Of a DNA stretch of 40,175 bases, positions 16,885-25,549 are shown piece by piece. The stretch spans positions 1 through 40,175 of the forward strand of contig NZ_FTNL01000029.1 in the NCBI RefSeq assembly GCF_900156395.1. The letters run 5' to 3'. Positions within the stretch are counted from its first letter, which is position 1; the number at the start of each line of letters is the position of its first letter. The position numbers and the translations under genes were made by a program. The notes under the pieces are model-generated. The model saw only the letters and a program-made list of their open reading frames with translations, had not been told where the DNA came from and did not search any database. This DNA is from Fluoribacter gormanii. Its GTDB lineage: Bacteria; Pseudomonadota; Gammaproteobacteria; Legionellales; Legionellaceae.

Positions 16885-16966
16885 GTAGCCTGGATGAAGG
16901 AAAAACAGAATCAGAAGATTAGTGCTAAAAAACTCGGGTTCTGCCTTGCGACTTCATCCAGACTAC
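16885..16966. repeat. Intergenic palindromic repeat after asnS
   Basis: GTAGCCTGGATGAAG (16885-16899) and CTTCATCCAGACTAC (16952-16966) form a 15-bp inverted repeat with one mismatch. It belongs to the TAGCCTGGG family and lies just past the asnS stop, where it could also act as an mRNA-stabilising stem. Confidence 0.75.
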
Positions 16967-17109
16967 ATTTCAGTTATTTATTTGTCTTTGATTCGATTGC
17001 AACCTAAGTTCAGCAAAACGGAACCTGGGTTTATCATTATCGCCCCCCAATTATTCTTCGCTTCACTTACGATTTTTTAACGATGATTAGCATTTATTAC
17101 ACTCTTGCT

Positions 17110-17385
17110 TTAAGGACAAACAGACTGCGCCTCAAATACTTCGTCATCGGCAATTTGCAAACCATGAACAATAAACGGCGGAACCTGAGCTTTTGAATTT
17201 TTGTGTCTGCTTAGGGGAGGTAAAAATTGATAGGGATTTGACGGGACTCCAGTATCAATCAGCTCATATTTCTTGGCGTCTTTTCTCGCTCCTTCAAGAA
17301 AATTTTTAACTGAGGTACCACCTTGGGTATTGTTGTGAATTAGATCTACAGATTTACTCTCATTTCCTGCTATTTTTTTAAACAT
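17110..17385 (-). CDS. Small unknown protein
   Basis: This 91-residue protein has no signal peptide or membrane segment. It starts MFKKIAGNESKSVDLIHNN, has a Pro-rich centre (PSNPYQFLPPLSRH) and ends in Cys-Pro. GAGGGG lies 9 bases before the ATG, which supports translation. I recognise no family. The gene lies 61 bases beyond the lolD stop, in the same direction, and could be read through from lolDC. Its reality is likely but not certain. Confidence 0.55.
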   Translation of the reverse strand: MFKKIAGNESKSVDLIHNNTQGGTSVKNFLEGARKDAKKYELIDTGVPSNPYQFLPPLSRHKNSKAQVPPFIVHGLQIADDEVFEAQSVCP

Positions 17386-17446
17386 CCTTGTTAACCCCTC
17401 TGTTTGTTTATAATCCTTATATAGTCTGGGGAAGAATCTACACCAT

Positions 17447-18127
17447 TTAACCCTCTGACAACATGCCTTCTCCCAGTACTAAAACTCTATCCATTTGTCT
17501 TGCTAATTGCTGATCATGAGTTACGATAACCAAAGCGGTATTCATCTTTCTATTTAACTCCAGCATTAAATCAAATACTTTCGTTGCAGTTGTCTGATCC
17601 AGATTTCCTGTAGGCTCATCAGCTAAAACGCAATAGGGTTGATGCACCAAGGCTCGAGCTATTGCAACTCGTTGCCGCTCTCCTCCGGAAAGCTGTGCGG
17701 GCTTATGTGTTTTCCTTTCTTTCAGTCCTACATCATCCAGCATTTTACTCGCTTCAGCCTCTGCATCCTTCACTGAAACGTTTGCTAACAATAGCGGCAT
17801 GGAAACGTTTTCAAGCGCGGTAAATTCTGGTAACAAATGATGAAACTGATAGATAAATCCCAAACCTTGATTACGTAATTTACAACGTTGTTTTTCATTT
17901 ATCTTTTGCCAATTTGTGTCCTTTATCCATACATCTCCGCTTGTGGGTTTATCCAATCCACCCAATAAATGCAATAAAGTGCTTTTCCCAGAACCTGAAG
18001 GACCAATAATTGCCAAGCGCTCACCCTTGCCTATGGATAGATCGATCCCGCGTAATACGTGTACTTTAGAGGCACCGTCACTATATGACTTAGATAATTT
18101 ATTAGCACTTAAAATAACATCACTCAT
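17447..18127 (-). CDS. lolD: Lipoprotein-releasing ABC transporter ATPase
   Basis: This is the ATPase of the Lol machinery that extracts lipoproteins from the inner membrane and hands them to LolA. The start is the ATG at 18127 (226 residues), which overlaps the end of the permease gene (ATGAGTGA). Visible motifs are Walker [10 protein letters not shown] at 42-50, the Q-loop region [18 protein letters not shown] typical of LolD, signature [15 protein letters not shown], Walker [13 protein letters not shown] and the switch His in VTHDQQLA. Coupling to the LolC/E-type permease makes the assignment firm. The GGAGG inside the permease end serves as ribosome site. Confidence 0.95.
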   Translation of the reverse strand: MSDVILSANKLSKSYSDGASKVHVLRGIDLSIGKGERLAIIGPSGSGKSTLLHLLGGLDKPTSGDVWIKDTNWQKINEKQRCKLRNQGLGFIYQFHHLLPEFTALENVSMPLLLANVSVKDAEAEASKMLDDVGLKERKTHKPAQLSGGERQRVAIARALVHQPYCVLADEPTGNLDQTTATKVFDLMLELNRKMNTALVIVTHDQQLARQMDRVLVLGEGMLSEG

Positions 18128-19364
18128 AATGCAAAGCCTCCGCAATCACCGTTTTTGAGGCCCGCCAGGCAGGATAAATTGTTGCAAAAAAGCTCATTAA
18201 TAATGCCATAACACAAACTTTCCATAGATCGCTAAACAGAATTTTAGAAGGCAAATAGTCCACAAAATAAATACTGGAGGACAAGACTTTAAAATGAAAC
18301 CAGGTCTGAAGATGATTCACAATTGTGGTCGCATTGTTTGCTAATAGTAATCCGCCAATCAAACCAAAAAGTGTACCGACAATTCCTACCATCATCCCTT
18401 GAACAATAAATGTCCATAGTATGGTAGAAGGAGTTGCGCCAATAGTTCTTAGAATTGCGATTTCTGCTTGCTTGTCATTAACAACCATCACCAAAGAGGA
18501 TACCAGATTAAATGCAGCTACTGCGATAATCAGCAATAAAATCAGAAACATCATCGTTTTTTCCATTTTAACTGCTTGGAAAAATGCACCGTATTGCTGT
18601 GTCCAATTACCTACCTGATATTCTTCACCTAACAAATGAGATAATCGAGAAGTCAATTCGGGTGCTTGATAAACGTTATCTATTTTCATTTTGATACCGG
18701 TTACCTCATCGCCCATTTGCAATAACTTTTGGGCATCTCCCATATTGATAAATGCCAATTTGGTATCAAAATTAAACCCGCTTCCCGCAGAAAAAACCCC
18801 GACTACAGTGAATCGTTTAAATCGAGGGATCATTCCTGCAGGAGTCACTGTTGCTTGTGGAATCATGACGGTAACTTTATCTCCAATCATCGTTCCCATA
18901 CTGTCTGCAAGCCCTCTCCCCAGGATAATGCCAAAATCTTTTAAATTACTAAGACTCCCAGCAAGCAATTTGTCTTGTAAGTGACTCATTTTTTCTTCTT
19001 TTTCAGGCAAGACTCCTGTTAAAACAATAGGATAAACCTGTCCTTCATGAACCATTAATCCTTGCCCGCCAACATAGGGTGCAAGTGCTTTAATTTCGGG
19101 AATCGTTTGAATTTTTTTAGCTACATCAGGCCAATCACTGAGTCGTTCATTGGGTCCAGAAACTGTAATTTCAGGAGCCATCCCGAAAAATCGGTTATGT
19201 ATTTGCTGGTCAAACCCATTCATTACCGATAAGACCGTAATAAGAACCATCACACCGATGCCAATACCTAGCATCGAGCTGAGTGAAATAAAAGAGACAA
19301 AATGATTCTTTTTTCTGGAACGCGTATAGCGTAACCCCATAAAAAGGGCTAATGGTTTATACAT
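18120..19364 (-). CDS. lolC: Lipoprotein-releasing system permease, LolC/LolE type
   Basis: This 414-residue inner-membrane permease works with LolD. The N-terminus ([32 protein letters not shown]) is the classic LolC/LolE start. A transmembrane helix at about 25-50 is followed by a large periplasmic MacB-type domain (to about 265), then three helices (around 270-295, 320-345 and 380-405) of the FtsX domain. Only one permease gene is present, whereas E. coli has lolC and lolE on both sides of lolD. The cell may use a homodimer (LolF-like) or have a second gene elsewhere. No strong ribosome site precedes the ATG. I chose the symbol lolC by convention. Confidence 0.9.
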   Translation of the reverse strand: MYKPLALFMGLRYTRSRKKNHFVSFISLSSMLGIGIGVMVLITVLSVMNGFDQQIHNRFFGMAPEITVSGPNERLSDWPDVAKKIQTIPEIKALAPYVGGQGLMVHEGQVYPIVLTGVLPEKEEKMSHLQDKLLAGSLSNLKDFGIILGRGLADSMGTMIGDKVTVMIPQATVTPAGMIPRFKRFTVVGVFSAGSGFNFDTKLAFINMGDAQKLLQMGDEVTGIKMKIDNVYQAPELTSRLSHLLGEEYQVGNWTQQYGAFFQAVKMEKTMMFLILLLIIAVAAFNLVSSLVMVVNDKQAEIAILRTIGATPSTILWTFIVQGMMVGIVGTLFGLIGGLLLANNATTIVNHLQTWFHFKVLSSSIYFVDYLPSKILFSDLWKVCVMALLMSFFATIYPAWRASKTVIAEALHYE

Positions 19365-19835
19365 GTTTACTTTTATTTTTGGTTAAAGTCTTATTGTAGA
19401 GAAAAAATCACCCAAGCGATATACCTTATACGGAGTTCTGCTATTTATTATTTCTTCATCAGTTAACCCACATACTTATCCACAGAATTTGTGGATATTT
19501 AATTGGTATGCATCATGATTTTATCCAGGTCCAAATCATTACTCCTAATCAATGTCGCCTATAGCGCACCGAAGAACCTCCTATAACACACGCATGTCCT
19601 CGCCAACAAATTTAGCTTAATAGCAGCGCCTCATATAAAACCATTAATTCGACAAATTGTGAATTTAATTTATTTAAAGTAAGATTGTTTATCAATATAT
19701 CCCATAGAATTACATATGGTTAGAGAGTACCTGAATATACTATTCCCTTTTTAAACACCTTCTTATGAAGTAAATGAACATTAAGGGATAAAAAAACAAT
19801 TATGCAAGAAATCCAATTTTAACAGAAGGAATATT
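19365..19835. other. Divergent intergenic region between lolC and an ankyrin gene
   Basis: This 471-base AT-rich region separates divergent genes. It holds the DnaA-box-like palindrome at 19477-19497 described separately. AGAAGGA lies just before the ankyrin gene ATG at 19836. I found no clear PmrA-type tandem repeat and no small gene. Confidence 0.5.
19476..19497. promoter_or_regulatory. Inverted pair of DnaA-box-like sites
   Basis: TTATCCACA (19476-19484) is a perfect DnaA-box consensus, and TGTGGATA (19490-19497) is its inverted 8-base match across the spacer GAATT. The 21-base palindrome lies 112 bases upstream of lolC and about 340 upstream of the ankyrin gene. It could be a DnaA or other dimeric regulator site. 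Confidence 0.45.
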
Positions 19836-21362
19836 ATGGCCTCATCAGAAAGGAACGTAAAAAAAATCCTTTTTAACGATAAGATTACTGCCTTAGTTAA
19901 TAAACCCGATGTGCATTTTGATGAAATTGATGCCCTGTTAGGTGAAGAGCTTAGCTTAACTTCACCTGGAAGAGCTCTTGAACAGCTCACTGATTTCCTT
20001 CACCTTGTTTCCTTCATCAAAGCAAAACGTTTTTCTAATCCAATTGGGGCTTTACGTTTATTTACGGATAAAAATACAAATCTGGATACGCGAAAAGCTT
20101 TGGTAAAAGCAATGAGGTTGGCTCCTGAACAAGATGATAAAATTTATGATCTTATTTGTTTTTTAGCGCAGAATAACCAACTTGTTCGTTATTCTGAACT
20201 AAGCCACGTTACTCCGGTCCGTTTTTCTATGGATAGAGGAGATTCTGTATATATAGAAGAATACAGTGAATGGTATTTAATTTTTGACGTGTTTGGGCTC
20301 TGTAAAAGCCTTCCTCATCCATTAATTCCATTGCTTGCAGAATTATTAAAGGCTAATTGTTCTGGAGAAGATCTTCTAGCCCTTGGCTCTTTTTTTAAAT
20401 TCATCGACAAACTCGGTCTATTACAAAAAGAAATAATAGAACCCATGTTGCCCCTGCTAAGATATAAAAACAGTATTGAAAAACTTCAATCCCTCCTGAC
20501 CTATTTGCGGGATAATGATTTGCTGAAACCTAATATTTTAGAACACATCTTGCCTTTATTAATTCATTTAAATGCACTTAAAAATTTTTTTGCCATCTAC
20601 CTCAACGAACTAAAATCCATAGAGTCATCTCAAGATACATTAAAAATTCTCAATCTATATTGCGAATTGTCTGTATATGACCAAGATAGTTATGATGATC
20701 AAGTACCAACAAACACCCCCTTACATCTGGCGATTATTGAACGCAATCCGTTTAAACTTCAGCACGCATTGAGTATGGCAAATCCAAAATTTCTTTTAGC
20801 GACTTCTTATGAAAATACAGCGCTGCTATTAGCATGCAAACTGGCAGATAAAGAAGCGGCGAAACATATTTTGAATAAAATGCGTGAATTAGATTGTACT
20901 GTGAATCATGCAGATTCACAGGGAATGACAGCACTTCACTGGTCAAATTTTTACCATTTCGATGATTTGAGTATGGAACTTATCGCCGCGGGTGCAAAAG
21001 AAGAATTAAAAGCAGCCAATGGAAAAAAAAGTGAGTATTTTGCAAAACATCAATTTACTCTGGATGATTTTAAAATAGAAGGTCGTGAAATTATCGAAGA
21101 TTTTTTCAAATTAAAGAATAGTGTCTTAACTGATATCACCTTTCATGCAGATAAAATTGCCTTAAATTTAAAGCTAACAACCTCAGAGGAGTTGATGTCT
21201 TTATATCAAAGTGATGAAGGGGCACAGATTCGCTCATCCAACCGTTTCTACTTATTTTTTAAGACATTCCGTCCTCGATTAATTGAATGGTTAGGAAAGC
21301 AAAGAGAACTGGATTTCCAGTCCGACCAGGCAACAGTTCCACGAAGAGCAATTGTTGGTTAA
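19836..21362 (+). CDS. Ankyrin-repeat protein, candidate Dot/Icm effector
   Basis: This 508-residue protein has AGAAGGA upstream of its ATG. The first 285 residues are helical and Leu-rich with no known domain. About three ankyrin-like repeats follow: NTPLHLAIIERN (about 291), NTALLLACKLADKEAAKHIL (about 328) and GMTALHWSNFYHFDDLSMELIAAGA (about 366). The C-terminal 110 residues are charged and helical. There is no signal peptide or membrane span. Eukaryote-like ankyrin proteins in Legionella are often Dot/Icm effectors, so secretion is likely but inferred. The gene is alone between lolC and a transporter. I cannot match it to a named Leg/Ank protein. Confidence 0.85.
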   Translation: MASSERNVKKILFNDKITALVNKPDVHFDEIDALLGEELSLTSPGRALEQLTDFLHLVSFIKAKRFSNPIGALRLFTDKNTNLDTRKALVKAMRLAPEQDDKIYDLICFLAQNNQLVRYSELSHVTPVRFSMDRGDSVYIEEYSEWYLIFDVFGLCKSLPHPLIPLLAELLKANCSGEDLLALGSFFKFIDKLGLLQKEIIEPMLPLLRYKNSIEKLQSLLTYLRDNDLLKPNILEHILPLLIHLNALKNFFAIYLNELKSIESSQDTLKILNLYCELSVYDQDSYDDQVPTNTPLHLAIIERNPFKLQHALSMANPKFLLATSYENTALLLACKLADKEAAKHILNKMRELDCTVNHADSQGMTALHWSNFYHFDDLSMELIAAGAKEELKAANGKKSEYFAKHQFTLDDFKIEGREIIEDFFKLKNSVLTDITFHADKIALNLKLTTSEELMSLYQSDEGAQIRSSNRFYLFFKTFRPRLIEWLGKQRELDFQSDQATVPRRAIVG

Positions 21363-21586
21363 ATCAGCATTTGCCTGGGTAGGAAAAACCGAGCTGCCAT
21401 TTAGTTAGAGAGTGTCAATCTCCACAAAGATGGGAATGACAATCATCTATGCGCTTGGCTTATGGCGGTGAGGTAAAACAATAACCCAGGACACATGAAG
21501 GGGTACTCGGTAGTATTATTTTAACAAACTACCAGTTATCCTATATCACTAATATGTAAAACCTGCTAACAGGTAAGGTAGTTTGA

Positions 21587-22006
21587 ATGAATCCTAGCTC
21601 TTGGTATTATCCTTCGCTCATTGCTTTGTGTCTTTATGGTGCCTGGGGATATTGGGGTACAAGAGCATCAAGCTTTATTAATCCCCTATCCATCACTTTT
21701 TATTCAAGTATAGGCGTATTAATTTCCGGCATCATCGCTTTGGTATTACTTGATTTTAAATTGGATCTTTGTCCCAAAGGAAGTACCTACGGACTATTGA
21801 ACGGTTTAGCAAGTGGTATTGCCTGCATTTTTTTCATTTTGGCGCTTCGCAATGGACCTACAATGCCAGTAGTGCTTGTCACCTCGATGTATCCAATGAT
21901 CACGCTGCTGCTAAGCGTTGTGTTTCTCAAACAAGGACTAACATTAAAACATGGATTGGGTATGGTCTTTGCGATTCTTGCGTTAATTTTGTTTGCTTCA
22001 GAATGA
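21587..22006 (+). CDS. Half-size EamA/DMT-family transporter
   Basis: The 139-residue product is almost wholly hydrophobic, with about five membrane helices. The first is WYYPSLIALCLYGAWGYWG, and the last two are VVLVTSMYPMITLLLSVVFL and GLGMVFAILALILFAS. The motif LRNGPTMPVVLVTSMYPMITLL is typical of a single EamA domain, while most family members are about 300 residues with two such domains. It would have to act as a dimer. The start has AAGGTAG upstream. Substrate unknown. The frame ends normally 16 bases before the 3' end of tRNA-Leu on the other strand, so it may be a complete short gene and not a truncation. Confidence 0.82.
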   Translation: MNPSSWYYPSLIALCLYGAWGYWGTRASSFINPLSITFYSSIGVLISGIIALVLLDFKLDLCPKGSTYGLLNGLASGIACIFFILALRNGPTMPVVLVTSMYPMITLLLSVVFLKQGLTLKHGLGMVFAILALILFASE

Positions 22007-22021
22007 TTGGTGGTTGGTGAA

Positions 22022-22108
22022 TGGTGCCCAGGGCCGGAATCGAACCGGCATGGAGTTGCCTCCGAGGGATTTTAAGTCCCTTGCGTCTACCTGTTTCGCC
22101 ACCTGGGC
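22022..22108 (-). tRNA. tRNA-Leu (anticodon UAA)
   Basis: The minus strand reads GCCCAGGTGGCG... to ...CCTGGGCACCA. The acceptor stem is a perfect 7 bp with discriminator A, and CCA is encoded. The anticodon loop is CTTAAAA within GGGA...TCCC, giving UAA. The long variable arm (CGGAGGCAACTCCA) is class II, as required for tRNA-Leu. It is the last of three minus-strand tRNA genes. Confidence 0.97.
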
Positions 22109-22118
22109 AATTTATTTA

Positions 22119-22192
22119 TGGAGGCTGAGGCCGGAATCGAACCGGCGTACACGGCTTTGCAGGCCGCTGCATGACCACTCTGCCACACAGCC
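22119..22192 (-). tRNA. tRNA-Cys (anticodon GCA), with a U-U mismatch in the acceptor stem
   Basis: The minus strand reads GGCTGTGTGGCAGAG... to ...CTCAGCCTCCA. The anticodon loop CTGCAAA gives GCA, the T arm GCCGG-TTCGATT-CCGGC is perfect, the discriminator is U (as in tRNA-Cys) and CCA is encoded. In the acceptor stem, U6 faces U67; the other six pairs are standard. It lies 10 bases upstream of tRNA-Leu, so the two are probably cut from one transcript. Confidence 0.95.
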
Positions 22193-22228
22193 TCATTTGA
22201 TACTTCTAATACTTCTTCTTTCAGCTCT

Positions 22229-22258
22229 AAAAAAAAAAGCGACTTTTTGTGTCGCTTT
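22229..22258 (-). terminator. Rho-independent terminator between tRNA-Gly and tRNA-Cys
   Basis: On the minus strand AAAGCGAC and GTCGCTTT form an 8-bp stem around a 7-base loop, followed by a run of ten T. It should stop transcripts after tRNA-Gly, so the Cys/Leu tRNA genes need read-through or their own promoter. Confidence 0.85.
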
Positions 22259-22262
22259 AATT

Positions 22263-22338
<76 letters not shown>

Positions 22339-22390
22339 GTCTCTACGGGGTGTGATTCTACCGAAATTTAAAACGCTGTCAATAATAAAA

Positions 22391-22954
22391 TTAATTTTTT
22401 TTCGTTAATTCTGGCCATGCGATTGCCAAGTAAATAATCATAGACCAAATCGTTAAAATTGCGGCCACATAAAGCAGGACAAAACCAAAAATTCCACCCC
22501 ACGTGTCTAACGGATTAAACGCTAATAACAAAAACAAAGCGATCATTTGCAGAAAAGTTTTGATTTTTCCTACATAACCTACGGTAACACTTGCACGTCT
22601 GCCAACCTCAGCCATCCACTCCCTTAACGCTGAAATAACAATTTCACGACCAACTATCACAATCGCCGGGATGGTAATGTAATTAATCTCTTTAGCTCCT
22701 ACTAACAATAATAAACTGGTAGAAACCAGTAATTTGTCTGCGACAGGATCAAGAAAAGCACCAAAAGGAGACATCATCTTGAGCTTACGTGCCAAATAAC
22801 CATCCAACCAATCAGTAAAACTTGCGGCGGCAAAAATACTTGCTGCCAGCATATGTGCAAATGAAAACGGTAAATAAAAAACAATTACAAATACTGGAAT
22901 CAAAACGATGCGCAGTAAAGTTAATAAATTTGGTAAACTGGTTAATGTACTCAA
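22391..22954 (-). CDS. pgsA: CDP-diacylglycerol--glycerol-3-phosphate 3-phosphatidyltransferase
   Basis: This integral membrane enzyme joins CDP-diacylglycerol and glycerol-3-phosphate to make phosphatidylglycerophosphate, the first committed step to phosphatidylglycerol and cardiolipin. The 187-residue length is standard. The CDP-alcohol phosphotransferase motif is complete: DGYLARKLKMMSPFGAFLDPVAD, with the DG-AR-G-D-D residues in order. About five hydrophobic helices are visible, and the start SLPNLLTLLRIVLIPVFV is typical. The neighbour uvrC found in many gammaproteobacteria is not here. Three tRNA genes follow on the same strand. Confidence 0.96.
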   Translation of the reverse strand: MSTLTSLPNLLTLLRIVLIPVFVIVFYLPFSFAHMLAASIFAAASFTDWLDGYLARKLKMMSPFGAFLDPVADKLLVSTSLLLLVGAKEINYITIPAIVIVGREIVISALREWMAEVGRRASVTVGYVGKIKTFLQMIALFLLLAFNPLDTWGGIFGFVLLYVAAILTIWSMIIYLAIAWPELTKKN

Positions 22955-23025
22955 CGCTTGATACTCCCTTTACATAAGACGAAATTAAGCAACCCCCATC
23001 CTATGAGTAGTCCAAAAATAAAATC

Positions 23026-23090
23026 TAACCTGAGTGAATTTGAGCTCGGGAATCGTGGTTCATTACTCTAATTCCTCGCCCAGGCTACAG
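23026..23090. repeat. Degenerate intergenic palindromic repeat
   Basis: CTAACCTGAGTGAA (from 23025) and the right arm GCCCAGGCTACAG (to 23090) are mutated arms of the TAGCCTGGG-family element. It fills the gap between pgsA and the HAD phosphatase gene. Confidence 0.5.
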
Positions 23091-23094
23091 ATAA

Positions 23095-23772
23095 CTATGT
23101 ATGTGGTTCACTACTCTTCGATAAATTTAAAAAATCTGCTATTTGTTCATAATCATCAAATACGACCACTGCACCGGCGGCTTTAAGTGCAGACTCTTCT
23201 TGCTGATGATAAATGTCGATTCCTACAGCAGTAACTTGAGCACCTTTGGCCATTTCCATATCTGTAAGCGAATCGCCTATCATTAATGTGGTAGCTGCTG
23301 TTCCGCCGTGCTCTTCAATAATTTCTTCTAACATTTGTGGACAAGGTTTGGCAGGAACCTGTCCTGCAGAGCGGGTTATTTTAAATATCTTATCAAGACC
23401 CGTAGTCTGCAAGGCGCGTAACAAGGATTGCTGTCCTTTATTGGTTGCAATCGCGAGGGTTATCTTAGCCTCATGTAATCGCTGAATCAGTTCACGCACT
23501 CCTGGCATTAAACACACATCAGTTGAACGAGAATGCATCGCTAATTGTACGGCCTGTAACAATTGTTGATGTTGTGTTGTCGTTAAATGTGGATAAGTTT
23601 TCCTCAAAGCTTGTACTAAACCCAACTCAACATATTTTCTTGCCTGGTGAGGATCAAAATTTCCAAATCCCAACAAATTCGCTTCTGTAGCAACTATATG
23701 TAAAACGATTCCTAAAGTATCCGCAATAGTACCTTCCCAGTCAAATACTACTAAATCATATGGATTGCTCAT
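23095..23772 (-). CDS. HAD-family phosphatase, phosphoglycolate-phosphatase-like
   Basis: This 225-residue HAD subfamily IA protein has the nucleophile motif VVFDWEGTIADT with Asp11. Motif II is IATNKGQ, the Lys region is PAKPCP, and motif III is TLMIGDSLTDMEMA. The second acidic residue of motif I, normally Asp (DxDGT), is Glu13 here. That is unusual for a phosphatase of this type and may lower or alter activity. The gene overlaps the end of rluC by 17 bases, an arrangement also seen beside rluC in other gammaproteobacteria, so the pair is co-transcribed. The substrate is not evident. Phosphoglycolate or damaged-metabolite repair is possible. Confidence 0.88.
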   Translation of the reverse strand: MSNPYDLVVFDWEGTIADTLGIVLHIVATEANLLGFGNFDPHQARKYVELGLVQALRKTYPHLTTTQHQQLLQAVQLAMHSRSTDVCLMPGVRELIQRLHEAKITLAIATNKGQQSLLRALQTTGLDKIFKITRSAGQVPAKPCPQMLEEIIEEHGGTAATTLMIGDSLTDMEMAKGAQVTAVGIDIYHQQEESALKAAGAVVVFDDYEQIADFLNLSKSSEPHT

Positions 23773-24712
23773 TGCTCACTACGCTCCTCGCACGTAATTG
23801 TTTTAGTGCGGTAGAAAAATGGTTATCTGCATCAGCTTGAAACAAATGCTTTGTACCATTCAATTCAAATTGAATGGATCGCGCATGTAAAAAAAGACGA
23901 TGATGCTGATTATCTATCCCTTCTATTTCTCCTGCAAGTGCTCCATATTTTTTATCGCCAACTATAACATGTCCTAAATGAGCGCTATGTACACGAATTT
24001 GGTGTGTACGCCCGGTTTTAGGAGTAGCCTCAACCCAACAGGCCTGCTGATAGTTTTCAAGAAGCTTAAACCCTGTTTCAGAAGCTTTCCCTTCTTCGTT
24101 AACCGAAACAATACGTTCACCTGATTTTAAAGTATTTTTTTCAAGTGCGGCACGAACAATCAACTGTTTCTTACCTTCCCAACGATGGGTTAATAACGCC
24201 CAATAAGTCTTTTGTACTTGACGTGACTCAAGCAATGCATGCATCGCTCTCAAAGTACTTCTTTTTTTGGCTAACAAAAGACAACCTGAAGTTTCTTTAT
24301 CAAGTCGATGAATCAATTCCAGATAGGCTAAATCTTGTCTTGTTTTTCTCAACGCTTCGATTACACCGAGACTCAAACCACTTCCGCCATGAACCGCGAT
24401 ACCTGCCGGTTTATTAATTACCAAAAAACAGGAATCTTCGAAAAGAATGCATTCATTTAGCCGTTTTGCCAAGGCATCACCTACAAACACCTCTTTTGAT
24501 TCTGACAGACGAATGGGGGGAATACGTACACTGTCCCCAGCATGCAATCTTGAATTGGCTTGTGCTCTTTTTTTATTAACTCGAACCTCACCACCACGAA
24601 TAATTCTATAAATATGGCTTTTGGGAACACCTTTCAAAATACGAATCAAATAATTATCCAGACGTTGCCCTTCTTCTTCATTACTGATTTCTTTATAACT
24701 TACTTCACTCAT
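23756..24712 (-). CDS. rluC: 23S rRNA pseudouridine synthase (positions 955/2504/2580 type)
   Basis: The start is the ATG at 24712 (318 residues), which places the S4 RNA-binding domain at the N-terminus as in RluC (EGQRLDNYLIRILKGVPKS, VRVNKKRA, AGDSVRIP); the frame extends 23 codons further without support. The catalytic block is LELIHRLDKETSGCLLLAKK, with the conserved Asp of HRLD-TSG. Later family blocks are KTGRTHQIRVHSAHLGHVIVGDKKYG. It is divergent from rne, as in E. coli, where rluC and rne are adjacent. This synteny supports RluC over RluD or TruC. Confidence 0.95.
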   Translation of the reverse strand: MSEVSYKEISNEEEGQRLDNYLIRILKGVPKSHIYRIIRGGEVRVNKKRAQANSRLHAGDSVRIPPIRLSESKEVFVGDALAKRLNECILFEDSCFLVINKPAGIAVHGGSGLSLGVIEALRKTRQDLAYLELIHRLDKETSGCLLLAKKRSTLRAMHALLESRQVQKTYWALLTHRWEGKKQLIVRAALEKNTLKSGERIVSVNEEGKASETGFKLLENYQQACWVEATPKTGRTHQIRVHSAHLGHVIVGDKKYGALAGEIEGIDNQHHRLFLHARSIQFELNGTKHLFQADADNHFSTALKQLRARSVVSNEQSI

Positions 24713-24781
24713 TGTCAATAAACCTGTTTGCTGGGCGTGATTTTTTTGATATGATCGCCAGTAGCGTGGGAAAATTTCCAT

Positions 24782-25549
24782 GCAACCGAATTATAACGCA
24801 TTTAAATAAAAAAAGCGTGACTATTTACTTTAAAGTATATGCTGATCGTTAAGGAGATTGGGTTTTAACCCGCCCTGAATGAGTGATTACTTGTTAAATT
24901 ATAGTTACATGAGAAATAGCGCTTCCATTTAAGCAGATATAAGGAAGCAACCCAATGCCAGAGATAAATTGAGCATATTTTTGACAGAAACCTACGCATG
25001 CCAGACATGCTTTATACCGATTACGAATTATTTCAGGGCTTTCGCACGCCTTTGGCTTCATATTTCTACCCGTTTGATTTGTAACCAGTATATTTCAGAG
25101 CATGCACCTTTCATTAGACCTCTTTCGAAACTCGCTGCAGGGAAACCAATGCTCGGAGAAACGAGGCACGGAAATGGAGTGTACTCCTCGGTACATGAAG
25201 ATTCGAGCACCGTAACAACGACGCAGTTATCTTCCGCAGTAGCGTTTCAAAAGAGGTCTGTTGAGCAGGGAACCTGCGTAAAGTCTGTTTACAAGGCCAT
25301 GGGTTCGCTTAAAGATCACATCGCTTATTGTTCAATTCAAGGTGCTACTGACCTATTACCTTCTTGCGGTGAAACCCCCGGGTTTTCAAATAATGCAACA
25401 AAGCATACAGATGTATGCATCGAAGCACAGAAAATCCAGACATCAGCCAAAAGCGTAGAAATGTCAGTTTATCCAATTGAACCTCTAAGGTATTTTGAGC
25501 CTTATACTATCTCAACTTAAATGACGGCGCCCTAATTATGGGGTAATAG
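24782..25549 (+). other. Long 5' region of rne with structured RNA or MITE
   Basis: About 768 bases separate the rluC frame from rne. The 183-codon ORF at 24969-25520 has poor composition, no ribosome site and no family, so I treat the stretch as non-coding. Besides the large inverted repeat at 25116-25259 there are perfect hairpins AAACCC-CC-GGGTTT (25372-25385) and GCATACA-GA-TGTATGC (25403-25418). In E. coli the long rne 5' UTR folds into hairpins through which RNase E represses its own mRNA. A similar control here is inference. Confidence 0.55.
25116..25259. repeat. 144-base element with 16-bp terminal inverted repeats in the rne leader
   Basis: AGACCTCTTTCGAAAC (25116-25131) pairs with GTTTCAAAAGAGGTCT (25244-25259), one mismatch in 16. 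The pairing continues loosely inward (CGCTGC with GCAG..GCG). Inside, TGCTCG/CGAGCA (25150/25204) and GGAG-TGTA-CTCC (25176-25187) make nested stems. The layout fits either a MITE or one long RNA hairpin. No clean target-site duplication is visible at the edges. Confidence 0.65.

Noticed and set aside
19476..19497. Chromosome origin based on DnaA boxes
   Set aside because: Only two boxes, and no dnaA, dnaN, gidA or clustered 13-mers nearby.
19600..19650. PmrA box upstream of the 508-residue ankyrin gene
   Set aside because: Only one half-site (CTTAATAGC near 19617) is present, without the second half at the 11-base period.
24969..25520. 183-codon plus-strand ORF before rne
   Set aside because: It has no ribosome site, no family-like composition and crosses the inverted-repeat element; it fits non-coding leader sequence better.
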